50,180 nt of DNA. Source: a virus. The notes under the pieces are model-generated. The model was not told where the DNA came from. It did not search any database and was given only the letters and a program-made list of their open reading frames with translations. The DNA lies in IMG/VR virus record IMGVR_UViG_3300021963_000185, positions 1 to 50,180 of that record; one strand, written 5' to 3'. Positions 24,944 through 31,696 of this stretch are shown piece by piece; position 1 is the stretch's first letter, and every line of letters starts with the position of its first letter. The position numbers were made by a program, and so were the translations under genes.

Positions 24944-25744
24944 TTAAATTTCCGTATGTTGAGCAATGAAATCGAGCAACCGTTCAGCCGTTGTCGAGCC
25001 AACGACTGCAGCGTCGTTTCTGAGCCACCGCACAAACTCGTACCACTTAGCCTGCTGGTCTGGGCTGTCAAAAACAATTGTGTACTGCACAACTGCTTGC
25101 GGCCTCTCGCCTTGGCCTGAAACGGTTGAGCCTCTTACTGCAACATCTGATTGATTTGCGGAAGATGGAGCAACGATTCTGTTTTCCCCACCCGAATCTC
25201 TTGAAACAGTAAAAGAAGGAGATGGGACATCCTCGTCATTTTCATCCATATCTCCGGGTTGGGAAATCAATACAGGAGGGATGTAGGTTCCGGTTGACGA
25301 CAGTTCGCTACTGTTTTTGTCTATTTCCTGCTCGTATTCTGCTATTTCAAATTCGTCCCACCCAAGACCCTCTAGTAGTTCCGGGTAGTACTCGTTAACT
25401 TCTGTTATCAACTCAAACACCGCTTCATCGTCTGAGTATCCGAGTTCGACGGTTCTGTTGTCTGCAAGAGCAAAAGCGATTGCTCGTGAGTCGTCGCCAT
25501 CCAGATAGACAACTGCGATTTTATTCCACCCAAGCTCTTTTGCTGCCTCAAGTTGATGATTTCCGGCTATTACCGTTGCGGTCCCATCGTCATTTTTCTT
25601 TGCAACAATCGGCTTCACTTGACCAAACTCTGCATACGAAGCGACAATTGCTGGTATGTCGCCTATGCGCGGATTTTTGGGAAGGGGCACAAGCGTTTCT
25701 ATGTCAACTGCCATTTGTCGAAGAGAAGGATGTATCCCGTCCAT
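24944..25744 (-). CDS. ParB-like nuclease-domain protein (266 aa)
   Basis: ATG in a TAATG overlap. Residues 15-100 carry the ParB N-terminal domain: LPKNPR (21-26), GQVKPIV (41-47), IAGNHQLEAA (59-68), then RAIAFALADNRTVELG. The middle (about 150-210) is Ser-rich and disordered, and the C-terminus (VQYTIVFDSPDQQAKWYEFV, ERLLDFIAQH) is a small alpha/beta domain common to phage-encoded ParB-like proteins. It heads the ParB, small Cys protein, PAPS-reductase, ParB cassette. Partition seems unlikely without ParA, so a regulatory or modification role is more probable. Confidence 0.75.
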   Translation of the reverse strand: MDGIHPSLRQMAVDIETLVPLPKNPRIGDIPAIVASYAEFGQVKPIVAKKNDDGTATVIAGNHQLEAAKELGWNKIAVVYLDGDDSRAIAFALADNRTVELGYSDDEAVFELITEVNEYYPELLEGLGWDEFEIAEYEQEIDKNSSELSSTGTYIPPVLISQPGDMDENDEDVPSPSFTVSRDSGGENRIVAPSSANQSDVAVRGSTVSGQGERPQAVVQYTIVFDSPDQQAKWYEFVRWLRNDAAVVGSTTAERLLDFIAQHTEI

Positions 25745-26037
25745 TACTTACTCTCCATGCTGATTAATTTTCTGCATATGTCTTCAATTATTTCGTGCGT
25801 CAGTATTACCGACCAAAATTGGTACGGCTGTCTTGCATTCTCTGCAACCCACAACCTTCTTTGGTCACATACAACGAGAAACTCCTCGATGGTTTTTGGT
25901 GACGTCGACCATGGGCAAGGAGGAATCGGTTCACCATCGTCATCAGACGGGCTGAAAACTGAATACTTTGTTGTCGTGGCAGTAGATGATGATGTTGAGT
26001 ACCTAACTGCCGTTCTTTTTTTCTTGCGAAATATCAT
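25744..26037 (-). CDS. Hypothetical protein (97 aa)
   Basis: ATG start in an ATGA overlap with the upstream gene, and TAATG coupling to the ParB-like gene downstream. The N-terminus is basic and Ser/Thr-rich (FRKKKRTAVRYSTSSSTATT). The C-terminal half looks folded (TIEEFLVVCDQRRLWVAENA, FWSVILTHEIIEDICRKLI) and contains two isolated cysteines. No known family recognised. Its coupling suggests it works with the ParB/PAPS cassette or simply shares its transcript. Confidence 0.55.
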   Translation of the reverse strand: MIFRKKKRTAVRYSTSSSTATTTKYSVFSPSDDDGEPIPPCPWSTSPKTIEEFLVVCDQRRLWVAENARQPYQFWSVILTHEIIEDICRKLISMESK

Positions 26038-26381
26038 GATGTTTGAACCCTAACATTCGCATTAAGTGTTCTTAGAGCATCGATTGATGTTCTAAGAGAG
26101 AGAAGCTTTTCCCTCTTTGATTTGACCAGCGCCTCAGCAATTTTGTAATCGTACGCAGCATCGTCCATCTTGTAGTCGGCCCAGGCTTCTCTTTCCTTGA
26201 TAGAGCCCTTTGCCGAAAGATATTCCTTCGCCCAATTAGCCTTGTAAAGGGCTTCCTTCTTTGCCGATTCGATAGCCAGCACTTCGAAAGACTCTGTCTC
26301 CTCTTCTAAAATCTCCATAAGCCTCATTAACTCCCCTTCAATTTCAACTTGTGAAATGGGCGATGTTCTAGCGTTCCTCAA
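26034..26381 (-). CDS. Hypothetical helical protein, TTG start (115 aa)
   Basis: The start is TTG at 26379-26381, overlapping the RuvC-like stop as TTGA; AAAGGA six bases upstream supports it. The product is almost entirely helical and charged (EGELMRLMEILEEETESFEV, KANWAKEYLSAKGSIKEREA, YDYKIAEALVKSKREKLLSL), like a coiled coil. Phages often carry such a protein beside recombination genes, but I cannot name the family. No catalytic residues are evident. Confidence 0.6.
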   Translation of the reverse strand: MRNARTSPISQVEIEGELMRLMEILEEETESFEVLAIESAKKEALYKANWAKEYLSAKGSIKEREAWADYKMDDAAYDYKIAEALVKSKREKLLSLRTSIDALRTLNANVRVQTS

Positions 26382-26911
26382 CTATGTTCCTTTCCAATAA
26401 ATTCATCCAAAGAAGACCAATCGACGTTATCTAGTGCAGACATGTTGGTCAACGGCCAATCATATTGTGATTTTCCGACCCTTGCAAGTCCCATTTCCTC
26501 TAATACCCAGGCATCACACATGTCGTCAGCACCAGGACCTGACCATACGATTCCAGTTTTTGCCGATATCGAAGAGATGACTTCGCTCTTTCCGGCATTT
26601 CCCTTACCAGTAGCAAACTTAGCCCTGCATTTTGGTGGAATCTCTATAAAAGGGATGTTCGACTCCCAGAGCAACATTCTTACGCACCCGCCTAGCTCAC
26701 CAATGCTGTGAGCCTGACTGTTCCGTGAAGCAAAAGAATAACCCTCGATTAACACAAAAGAATTTTTAATATTTAAGCAATAGTTTAAAACTTCTTTAGA
26801 CACTGAATAAAGTCTTTCAGGACCTTTTGATTTAGTACTGATTATCGAAGGAGAGCCTAAATTACATATTCCGGTGGATGTCAAAGAAAGGTCGATTCCA
26901 ACAAAATTCAC
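26378..26911 (-). CDS. RuvC-like Holliday junction resolvase / RNase H-fold nuclease (177 aa)
   Basis: GTG start with TAGGG seven bases upstream. The RNase H-fold acidic residues are in place: D7 in GIDLSLTSTG, E56 in VLIEGYSFASRNS, and the D129/D130 ... D133 cluster in PGADDMCDAW. K108 (GKSE) and a conserved GELGGCVRMLLW helix also match RuvC-type resolvases of phages. It would cut branched DNA produced by recombination before packaging. It is the first gene after the terminator and hairpin region at 26912-27268, so it probably has its own promoter there. Confidence 0.75.
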   Translation of the reverse strand: MNFVGIDLSLTSTGICNLGSPSIISTKSKGPERLYSVSKEVLNYCLNIKNSFVLIEGYSFASRNSQAHSIGELGGCVRMLLWESNIPFIEIPPKCRAKFATGKGNAGKSEVISSISAKTGIVWSGPGADDMCDAWVLEEMGLARVGKSQYDWPLTNMSALDNVDWSSLDEFIGKEHS

Positions 26912-26929
26912 AAAACGACCCTACTACAT

Positions 26930-26970
26930 GAACGAGCCCGCACCTATTAATTTCTGGTGCGGGCCCGTTC
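26930..26970. repeat. 15-bp inverted repeat before the RuvC-like gene
   Basis: GAACGAGCCCGCACC (26930-26944) pairs with GGTGCGGGCCCGTTC (26956-26970) with one mismatch and an 11-base AT-rich loop. It is GC-rich against an AT-rich background. Neither side is followed by a T-run, so it is not a plain intrinsic terminator. It sits 19 bases before the RuvC-like start and could be a 5'-leader structure, an operator or a processing site. Confidence 0.6.
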
Positions 26971-27035
26971 ATCTATAGCGGCCCTAAGGTATGAAAAGCA
27001 CGCAATAGATATTAAAGCACAAAAATAATTGGTTG

Positions 27036-27080
27036 GTAAAAAGCAAACGACCGCTAGTCCTGCAGAGACTAGACGGTCGT
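27036..27080 (-). terminator. Intrinsic terminator after the HNH gene
   Basis: On the minus strand ACGACCG-(bulge)-CTAGTC pairs with GACTAG-CGGTCGT around a CTGCAG-containing 7-base loop: a 13-bp stem with one bulged base. TTTGCTTTTT follows at once. It lies downstream of the HNH gene and would end the terminase-to-HNH transcript. Confidence 0.65.
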
Positions 27081-27268
27081 AGGCAGCGAATGAGCTCGGG
27101 GTCTCAGGTGGCCGCCGCCCTCCTTGCCGTGGTAAATCCACTAGACACTGGACCACTCTCCCTTCTTAGCCGATTGATACGGAATTCAGGTACCTTGATT
27201 TAGATGATACAGCGCTATGTGTTTAGCCAGCTATTAAGAATTGGACCAATTTTTAAAACCAAAATTAA

Positions 27269-27625
27269 TTAATTTTCCCAACTATGTCTTGACAAGCCTA
27301 AATCAAATGCAAGACCAGGGTTTTCGCCTATCCTCCGGTGGCATTGGCGGCAGACACACATCAAATTTGATTCATCCGTAATGGAGCCACCTTGAGAGCG
27401 GCGAACCAATTCATGAACATCAACAGATTGCCTGCGCAAATATGTTACGAGCTCATCGTGTTCCGCAAAAATTGGACAAGCCTCACAGTACGGTCTTTCT
27501 GCTAAAAGTTTCTTAACGAGAGGTATTCTCTCGTTTTCGTACTTACTTGCCATTTTGGATGAGCGCTTTTTAATTGGGCTGCGCTTTATCTGCTTGGAAG
27601 AACGTTTCAATGGCTTTCTTTGCAT
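27269..27625 (-). CDS. HNH endonuclease (118 aa)
   Basis: The ATG overlaps the upstream stop by one base. The N-terminal 25 residues are strongly basic (KPLKRSSKQIKRSPIKKRSS), suited to DNA contact. The HNH core is complete: H71 (DVHELVRRSQGG), N87 (ESNLMCVC) and H96 (RQCHRRIG). C47, C50, C92 and C95 form the usual structural zinc site. HNH proteins near terminase often assist cos/pac cleavage (as in HK97-type phages). It could also be a free-standing homing enzyme. It is transcribed from the same strand as the large terminase, 2.5 kb downstream. Confidence 0.8.
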   Translation of the reverse strand: MQRKPLKRSSKQIKRSPIKKRSSKMASKYENERIPLVKKLLAERPYCEACPIFAEHDELVTYLRRQSVDVHELVRRSQGGSITDESNLMCVCRQCHRRIGENPGLAFDLGLSRHSWEN

Positions 27626-28134
27626 CAGATAGCTGATGAATCAATTGAATCAAAAAGCCACTTGTTTTCAAGAGTTGCCCACAGTGCCCTATCGATTGCA
27701 GTCTCTTCAAGGTCGTACTCTCTCAACATTGCTCTATGTTTTACGATTGCACGACGAAGAGTGTCTGCCTCATTTGCAATCGCCGGCATTTCCATCTTTT
27801 CACCGGTCTCAACCATTGACACAACTTGGTCAAGCTTTTTGTTCACGTAGAACTTAAAACGAGAAATCTTTTTCTTGCGCTCGGCATAAACACGACATGC
27901 TTCTGCTAGGAGAACCTTCCCTTCGCGCCCAAGGTTTTCAAACCTCTCCCTATCCACTTCTTCGTCGGCGTCAATATCCTCAATCTGTTCATCGAGGTTG
28001 TCAATAAGTGAAAGAAGTGCTTCCTTCCATCTGTGCCAGTTTTCTTTTTCTAGGAGTATTTCCCTCTGTTCGCGGGGAAGTTGGTTTTTGACTTCGTCGG
28101 CAACCATTTTTGCAAATCTGTAATCGTCAATCAT
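27625..28134 (-). CDS. Hypothetical helical protein in the recombination cluster (169 aa)
   Basis: ATG start with GAGGA five bases upstream. The product is almost all helix and very charged (ADEVKNQLPREQREILLEKE, LSLIDNLDEQIEDIDADEEV, KKISRFKFYVNKKLDQVV), with no cysteines besides one and no catalytic motif. It sits between the Cas4-like nuclease and the HNH gene. An accessory replication or recombination role is suggested by its place only. Confidence 0.6.
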   Translation of the reverse strand: MIDDYRFAKMVADEVKNQLPREQREILLEKENWHRWKEALLSLIDNLDEQIEDIDADEEVDRERFENLGREGKVLLAEACRVYAERKKKISRFKFYVNKKLDQVVSMVETGEKMEMPAIANEADTLRRAIVKHRAMLREYDLEETAIDRALWATLENKWLFDSIDSSAI

Positions 28135-28143
28135 TTTTTCCTC

Positions 28144-28917
28144 TTAGTTCCACGCAGGACAAATGTTCTTATAGCTACACCAGTTGCAAAGAATCGACTT
28201 GAGCGGTTCAAAGTTGCCGGATGAGCATCTATTGTCAACTTCTGATTTTGTTTCTTGAACAATCTCAATTGTTTTAATTTTGTCTTCTTCTTTTACCTCT
28301 CTGGCTCTTTTAACGCCATCCTTTAGGTAAAGAAGTTCCAGTTCTCCTACTTCACCAGCGCCCATTCCTTCAAGCAAGTTGGCATAAATGTGAAGTTGAA
28401 AAAACTTATCGTCAAGGTACTGGGGCTTAGGGGTTTTGCCAGTTTTGTAATCACTGACGATTATCTGACCGGTTTCTTCCGATACCGAATATCTGTCAAT
28501 AAACCCTTTTATGGTCACCCCTCCAACAGAGCCGTAGACCTCAAACTCAAGGCCGTCCGGCTCTATCAGTTGTGGGTCTTCAACTTTCCACAAGTTTTCC
28601 ACACACCACCATGCTTGCCACCTAAACATGCGCAACTTTTCCTTATTGCGTATGTAAAAAGAAACTTGCTGTTCCCATGATGAGTCCCAAACATCCTTTG
28701 CCACAATTTTTGCAACATCAAGGGTTCTCTCTTCTGATGGAAACCCATAGAGGTTCTCAAGAATGTCATGAACAAAGTTCCCCAACATCGCTGCTTCTCC
28801 AGGCTCATCTGGGATTTGGTCAATCTTGTTGAACTTAAACTTCAGCGGGCACTGTTGGAAAGTACCTATTGAAGAAGCGGATAGATGTGGCGGGGGGACG
28901 AGCTCGGAGTCACTCAT
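28144..28917 (-). CDS. PD-(D/E)XK nuclease with Fe-S cysteines, Cas4/RecB-like (257 aa)
   Basis: I chose ATG 28915-28917, overlapping the upstream stop by eight bases; a TTG at 28962 is less likely. Key features are the N-terminal LSASSIGTFQQCPLKFKF with C23, H50 in GNFVHDILE, D141 (IKGFIDRY), and D156/K158 (IIVSDYKTGK). A C-terminal cluster C244, C247, C253 (LCNWCSYKNICPAW) completes the four-cysteine iron-sulfur pattern of Cas4 and AddB nucleases. This enzyme would resect DNA ends to give single strands for the Rad52-like annealing protein encoded just upstream. All catalytic positions are present. Confidence 0.8.
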   Translation of the reverse strand: MSDSELVPPPHLSASSIGTFQQCPLKFKFNKIDQIPDEPGEAAMLGNFVHDILENLYGFPSEERTLDVAKIVAKDVWDSSWEQQVSFYIRNKEKLRMFRWQAWWCVENLWKVEDPQLIEPDGLEFEVYGSVGGVTIKGFIDRYSVSEETGQIIVSDYKTGKTPKPQYLDDKFFQLHIYANLLEGMGAGEVGELELLYLKDGVKRAREVKEEDKIKTIEIVQETKSEVDNRCSSGNFEPLKSILCNWCSYKNICPAWN

Positions 28918-29587
28918 TTGGTGCGCTCGGTGAGTCGAAAGTGATTCTGACAATTTCAGCAATCAACTCATCTAGTTCGTCATGCGTCGCGCTTGATTTG
29001 GTTGGCTTCGGCTTTCCGTCGCTAAAGCTTTCCCAGTGGGAATTCAGCTGATTTTTTTGCTCGGCGTTCAGTGTCTTCGCTAGGCCCATGAAGTTGTCCC
29101 ACTTCTGCAGTCTTTCAGACTCTTCTTGAGAAACCGGCGCATGAGAAGCGGCAATTACCTCTTCCACTTCCATCGCATCCTCAGAACGAGCCAAGTAAAG
29201 ACCAACGCCCATTGTCTGTGCAGCTTTCTTTAGTGCATCAGAAACGGCACCCTTCATTTCGTCACCCAGGTCAACAATGTCACCCTGCTTTGTGCGCTTA
29301 ATCTTTTGCCCACCGTAGCCGTCTCGGTAGATAATCGCATCAGGTCTAGATGCATCACAATGCCAAGAGATTCGAACGTGCGCAACGATGTAGTCAGGGT
29401 CAAGAGAGTCTCTCCCGCAGGAAATGATTTCGAATGACCACTGGTCAACACCGAGAACCTTGTTGAGTCTGGTAATCACTTCGCTAACTGGGATATAAGT
29501 AAGTGATGTTCCTCCCTTTTTGAGAATTCTCTCCATCTCTGGCGGGAATGGCTCAGAGAGCATTTGCATGATGTTTGCGCTCGTCAT
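28910..29587 (-). CDS. Rad52-like single-strand annealing protein (225 aa)
   Basis: ATGA overlap with the upstream gene. Residues 25-60 (GGTSLTYIPVSEVITRLNKV, VDQWSFEII) and 95-135 (GGQKIKRTKQGDIVDLGDEM, KGAVSDALKKAAQTMGVGLYL) match the N-terminal annealing domain of the Rad52/Rad22 family, common in phages. The C-terminal 80 residues are charged and variable, likely for protein contacts. With the Cas4-like exonuclease it forms a two-component recombination system similar in logic to Red beta/exo. Confidence 0.75.
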   Translation of the reverse strand: MTSANIMQMLSEPFPPEMERILKKGGTSLTYIPVSEVITRLNKVLGVDQWSFEIISCGRDSLDPDYIVAHVRISWHCDASRPDAIIYRDGYGGQKIKRTKQGDIVDLGDEMKGAVSDALKKAAQTMGVGLYLARSEDAMEVEEVIAASHAPVSQEESERLQKWDNFMGLAKTLNAEQKNQLNSHWESFSDGKPKPTKSSATHDELDELIAEIVRITFDSPSAPNE

Positions 29588-30081
29588 TGATTGTCTCCTT
29601 TTCTGACGATGATGCTTGTTTTCAATTGACCTGTTTCGCAGTACATGTCAGGGTTGATTCCAATGTTGTTGAGTTCCTTGACTCTCCAGTAAGAGGGGGC
29701 ACAGTAAGTCAACAAGTCCATTGCAATTTCTTCTGGCGACTTTACGATTTCACCAGTGTCCATGTCAACCGACATTTGTGAAAGCCTGTCAACAACTGCA
29801 CGAGCGAGGTCTTTGTGCTGCCAAGCCTTGCGCTCATATGAAGACTTCTTTTCAATAAGCGCATTTCCATCAAGGGTGACAACTGATTCTCCAGCCATCA
29901 TCTCTCCAAATTTTGCAGAGAACGAGTCGTACACAATGGAAATGTCTCGCTTGACAAGGTTCAGGGCTAACAGAATGTTTCCTGCCTCAGCGAGGTCTTC
30001 CGATGATTCAAATAATTCCGACAAGGCGGAATCTAGAGATACGACGAGTTCTTTAAGCTCGTTAATCTTTTCTAGTGACAC
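29584..30081 (-). CDS. Hypothetical protein upstream of the Rad52-like gene (165 aa)
   Basis: GTG start (VSLEKINELK) with only a weak ribosome site, and ATGA coupling to the Rad52-like gene. The N-terminal 100 residues are helical (LKELVVSLDSALSELFESSE, DLAEAGNILLALNLVKRDI). The C-terminal part has SYERKAWQHKDLARAVVDRL and PSYWRVKELNNIGI. It looks like a soluble protein that acts with the annealing protein. I know similar proteins in the same place in other phages but not their function. Confidence 0.6.
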   Translation of the reverse strand: MSLEKINELKELVVSLDSALSELFESSEDLAEAGNILLALNLVKRDISIVYDSFSAKFGEMMAGESVVTLDGNALIEKKSSYERKAWQHKDLARAVVDRLSQMSVDMDTGEIVKSPEEIAMDLLTYCAPSYWRVKELNNIGINPDMYCETGQLKTSIIVRKGDNQ

Positions 30082-30139
30082 TTTTAGTAGTGCTTTCTTG
30101 TAGGTAGTGGGTAGGTATTTTGTCGGCGGTAATTCCGAC

Positions 30140-31459
30140 CTAGAGGACTATAGCAATCCTTCTTCTGGATGGCAACCCCAATTCTGCAAGATGTGTAAAT
30201 GCTCCAACGGCAGAGTCAACCTGGTCGTCGTGGTCGCAGGCCTCAGGAAATGACGACAGCTCGTCCATCCACGAAGTCAACCATGGACCCCTGATGATTC
30301 TTACGTTCCCGTTTGCTACGGCAGCCGCGAATGGCCTGGCTCTGGTGACCTTGTCGCCCGTAGCTCTCACGCCCATAAAGTCATACCCAGGGAGGACGTA
30401 TCTAGCGTATTGGTCAACCAGGGCTTTGCCCGAGGAGCCTGGCTCCTGCTCCATCCTTATCGGAATGCTTGTCCCATCCTCATAAGCAGTTTGGGCTATT
30501 AATTGTTCGACCTTCTCCCCCTTGAGGCGGCCCCTCTTGATATCCAAAATATAGGCAATTCCGTCCGAAAACATCATTAAAGTTCCTACTGTCCAGTCTG
30601 GGTCTGGGTTTGAGTGACTTGGCTCGGTAGCCGCAAGGTCCCAGAATCGCACAATTCGAGCATTTGGGTCGTTTTTGGGGACATCGGTCATGTCGATAAT
30701 TTCTATAGATTCCCGCTCAAAAAGGGTTCCCAGGGTGGTGCTCCACCAGTCACCCTCCTCCAGTCTGCGCCTTTCTATAGGGTCAAGGGCTTGCAGGGCC
30801 TGACGGTATGAGGTCGCATCAATCCCGGGGTTGTCGGTAAGTTTGCTGGGTACAAATATTCTTCCATCACCAATCCCCTCAACTATGAATCGCTGTCTAA
30901 CCCAGTTGGGAGCAGGGTTTGAGGCGCACCTCATTCTTAGGGGAACCTCGGAAAGAGGACCACTTGCTGGTCGACGTAGACGAGAGAACATGTACCTATA
31001 GTCGGCTTCTCTGATTTCGGTGACCTCGTCCATCCCGATGAATTGGAATTCCGAACCTTTGTATCTGAGGTAATCGTTTTGGTTGTTCAGATAACCAAAA
31101 GAAATTCTTGCCCCTGATGGGAAAGTGGCGACGAAGCTATTGTTGTTCCAGTGAACATCGTCGTAAAGATTTATCCAGCTTTTAAATCTGTCCATCAAAG
31201 CTCCGGGCAGGGATAAGTCAGCAAAAGTACGTCTGAATAGAATTGCAGAATAACTCGGTATGTCTACATATTGAAGGGCGGACATAAGAAGAGCAGACGA
31301 CTTGCCACCCCCTGCTGCTCCACCAAAAAGTGCTTCGAGGGCATTTGTGCGGAGAAACACCTTTTGAGTGATGGATGGTTCTTCGGGACAGAAAGGCGGA
31401 ACGCGCGGCTGAAGATAGTCGAGTATCTTGCTCCATTTTTCTTCTTCGTTGTCACTCAT
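30140..31459 (-). CDS. Terminase large subunit (439 aa)
   Basis: I chose ATG 31457-31459; a GTG three codons upstream is possible. The ATPase domain shows Walker A GGAAGGGKS (46-54) and Walker B FIGMDE (D144, E145). The C-terminal nuclease shows RFWDLAATE (D274) and HDDQVDSAVGA (D411, D412, D415), acidic residues for two metals. The enzyme translocates DNA into the prohead and cuts concatemers. Length is normal. Unusually, it is divergently oriented from the portal gene, and it leads a minus-strand transcript of recombination genes rather than capsid genes. Confidence 0.9.
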   Translation of the reverse strand: MSDNEEEKWSKILDYLQPRVPPFCPEEPSITQKVFLRTNALEALFGGAAGGGKSSALLMSALQYVDIPSYSAILFRRTFADLSLPGALMDRFKSWINLYDDVHWNNNSFVATFPSGARISFGYLNNQNDYLRYKGSEFQFIGMDEVTEIREADYRYMFSRLRRPASGPLSEVPLRMRCASNPAPNWVRQRFIVEGIGDGRIFVPSKLTDNPGIDATSYRQALQALDPIERRRLEEGDWWSTTLGTLFERESIEIIDMTDVPKNDPNARIVRFWDLAATEPSHSNPDPDWTVGTLMMFSDGIAYILDIKRGRLKGEKVEQLIAQTAYEDGTSIPIRMEQEPGSSGKALVDQYARYVLPGYDFMGVRATGDKVTRARPFAAAVANGNVRIIRGPWLTSWMDELSSFPEACDHDDQVDSAVGAFTHLAELGLPSRRRIAIVL

Positions 31460-31511
31460 CAATACCACGCCTTAATACTGCAGCCCACTCCAGTAGGCTA
31501 GTGTATAGCAC
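31460..31511. promoter_or_regulatory. Divergent intergenic region between terminase and head operon
   Basis: Only 52 bases separate two divergent operons, so promoters for both must lie here or inside the genes. On the plus strand TGTATAGC, a weak extended -10, ends four bases before the ATG at 31512; this would give a nearly leaderless message. The minus side has AAGG ten bases before the terminase ATG. No -35 box is clear on either strand. Confidence 0.3.
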
Positions 31512-31691
31512 ATGCCAAAACTTATAGAAATTGTCCGAGCAAAGATGACTCGGGCGTTGTTCGCTTATATTTTCATGCTTTCATTTATACTATTAACCAG
31601 TATTGGCGCTGCGTTAATATACCCCCCTGCCGGCTTGCTGGTGGCGGGAACATCGTGTGGTCTTTTTGGCTACCTCCTAGGTCGTGAGTAG
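31512..31691 (+). CDS. Small membrane protein with two transmembrane segments (59 aa)
   Basis: An ORF of 59 codons starts at ATG 31512 and stops five bases before the portal start. After a basic N-terminus (KLIEIVRAKMTRAL) it has a first hydrophobic segment (FAYIFMLSFILLTSIGAALI), a PP turn, then a second (GLLVAGTSCGLFGYLLG). It ends in GRE. The predicted hairpin topology with both ends inside the cell fits a small holin-like or membrane-anchored phage protein. No endolysin neighbours it, so holin is only one option. The ribosome site is weak, which may fit leaderless or coupled translation. Confidence 0.5.
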   Translation: MPKLIEIVRAKMTRALFAYIFMLSFILLTSIGAALIYPPAGLLVAGTSCGLFGYLLGRE

Positions 31692-31696
31692 GGAAT

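Larger units (their letters stand above)
26912..27268. other. Gene-poor intergenic region with two stem-loops
   Basis: This 357-base stretch separates the terminase/recombination transcript from the RuvC-to-tail transcript. It contains a terminator-like hairpin (27036-27080) and a second perfect-but-one hairpin (26930-26970). A 69-codon minus ORF (26947-27156, GTG start, hydrophobic centre) runs through it. It has a ribosome site only one base from its start and overlaps the terminator, so I do not call it. GTGG-ATTTA-CCAC at 27129-27141 forms another small hairpin. I looked for a tRNA and found no T-arm consensus. Confidence 0.5.

Noticed and set aside
26947-27156. Minus ORF of 69 codons with a hydrophobic centre
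   Set aside because: GTG start only one base after GGGAGA, the frame runs through a convincing terminator and ends in the loop of a second hairpin. It is possible but not supported.
27081-27180. Possible tRNA gene
   Set aside because: A D-arm-like GTCTAGTGG and a small GTGG/CCAC hairpin are present on the minus strand, but there is no T-arm consensus, anticodon stem or acceptor pairing.
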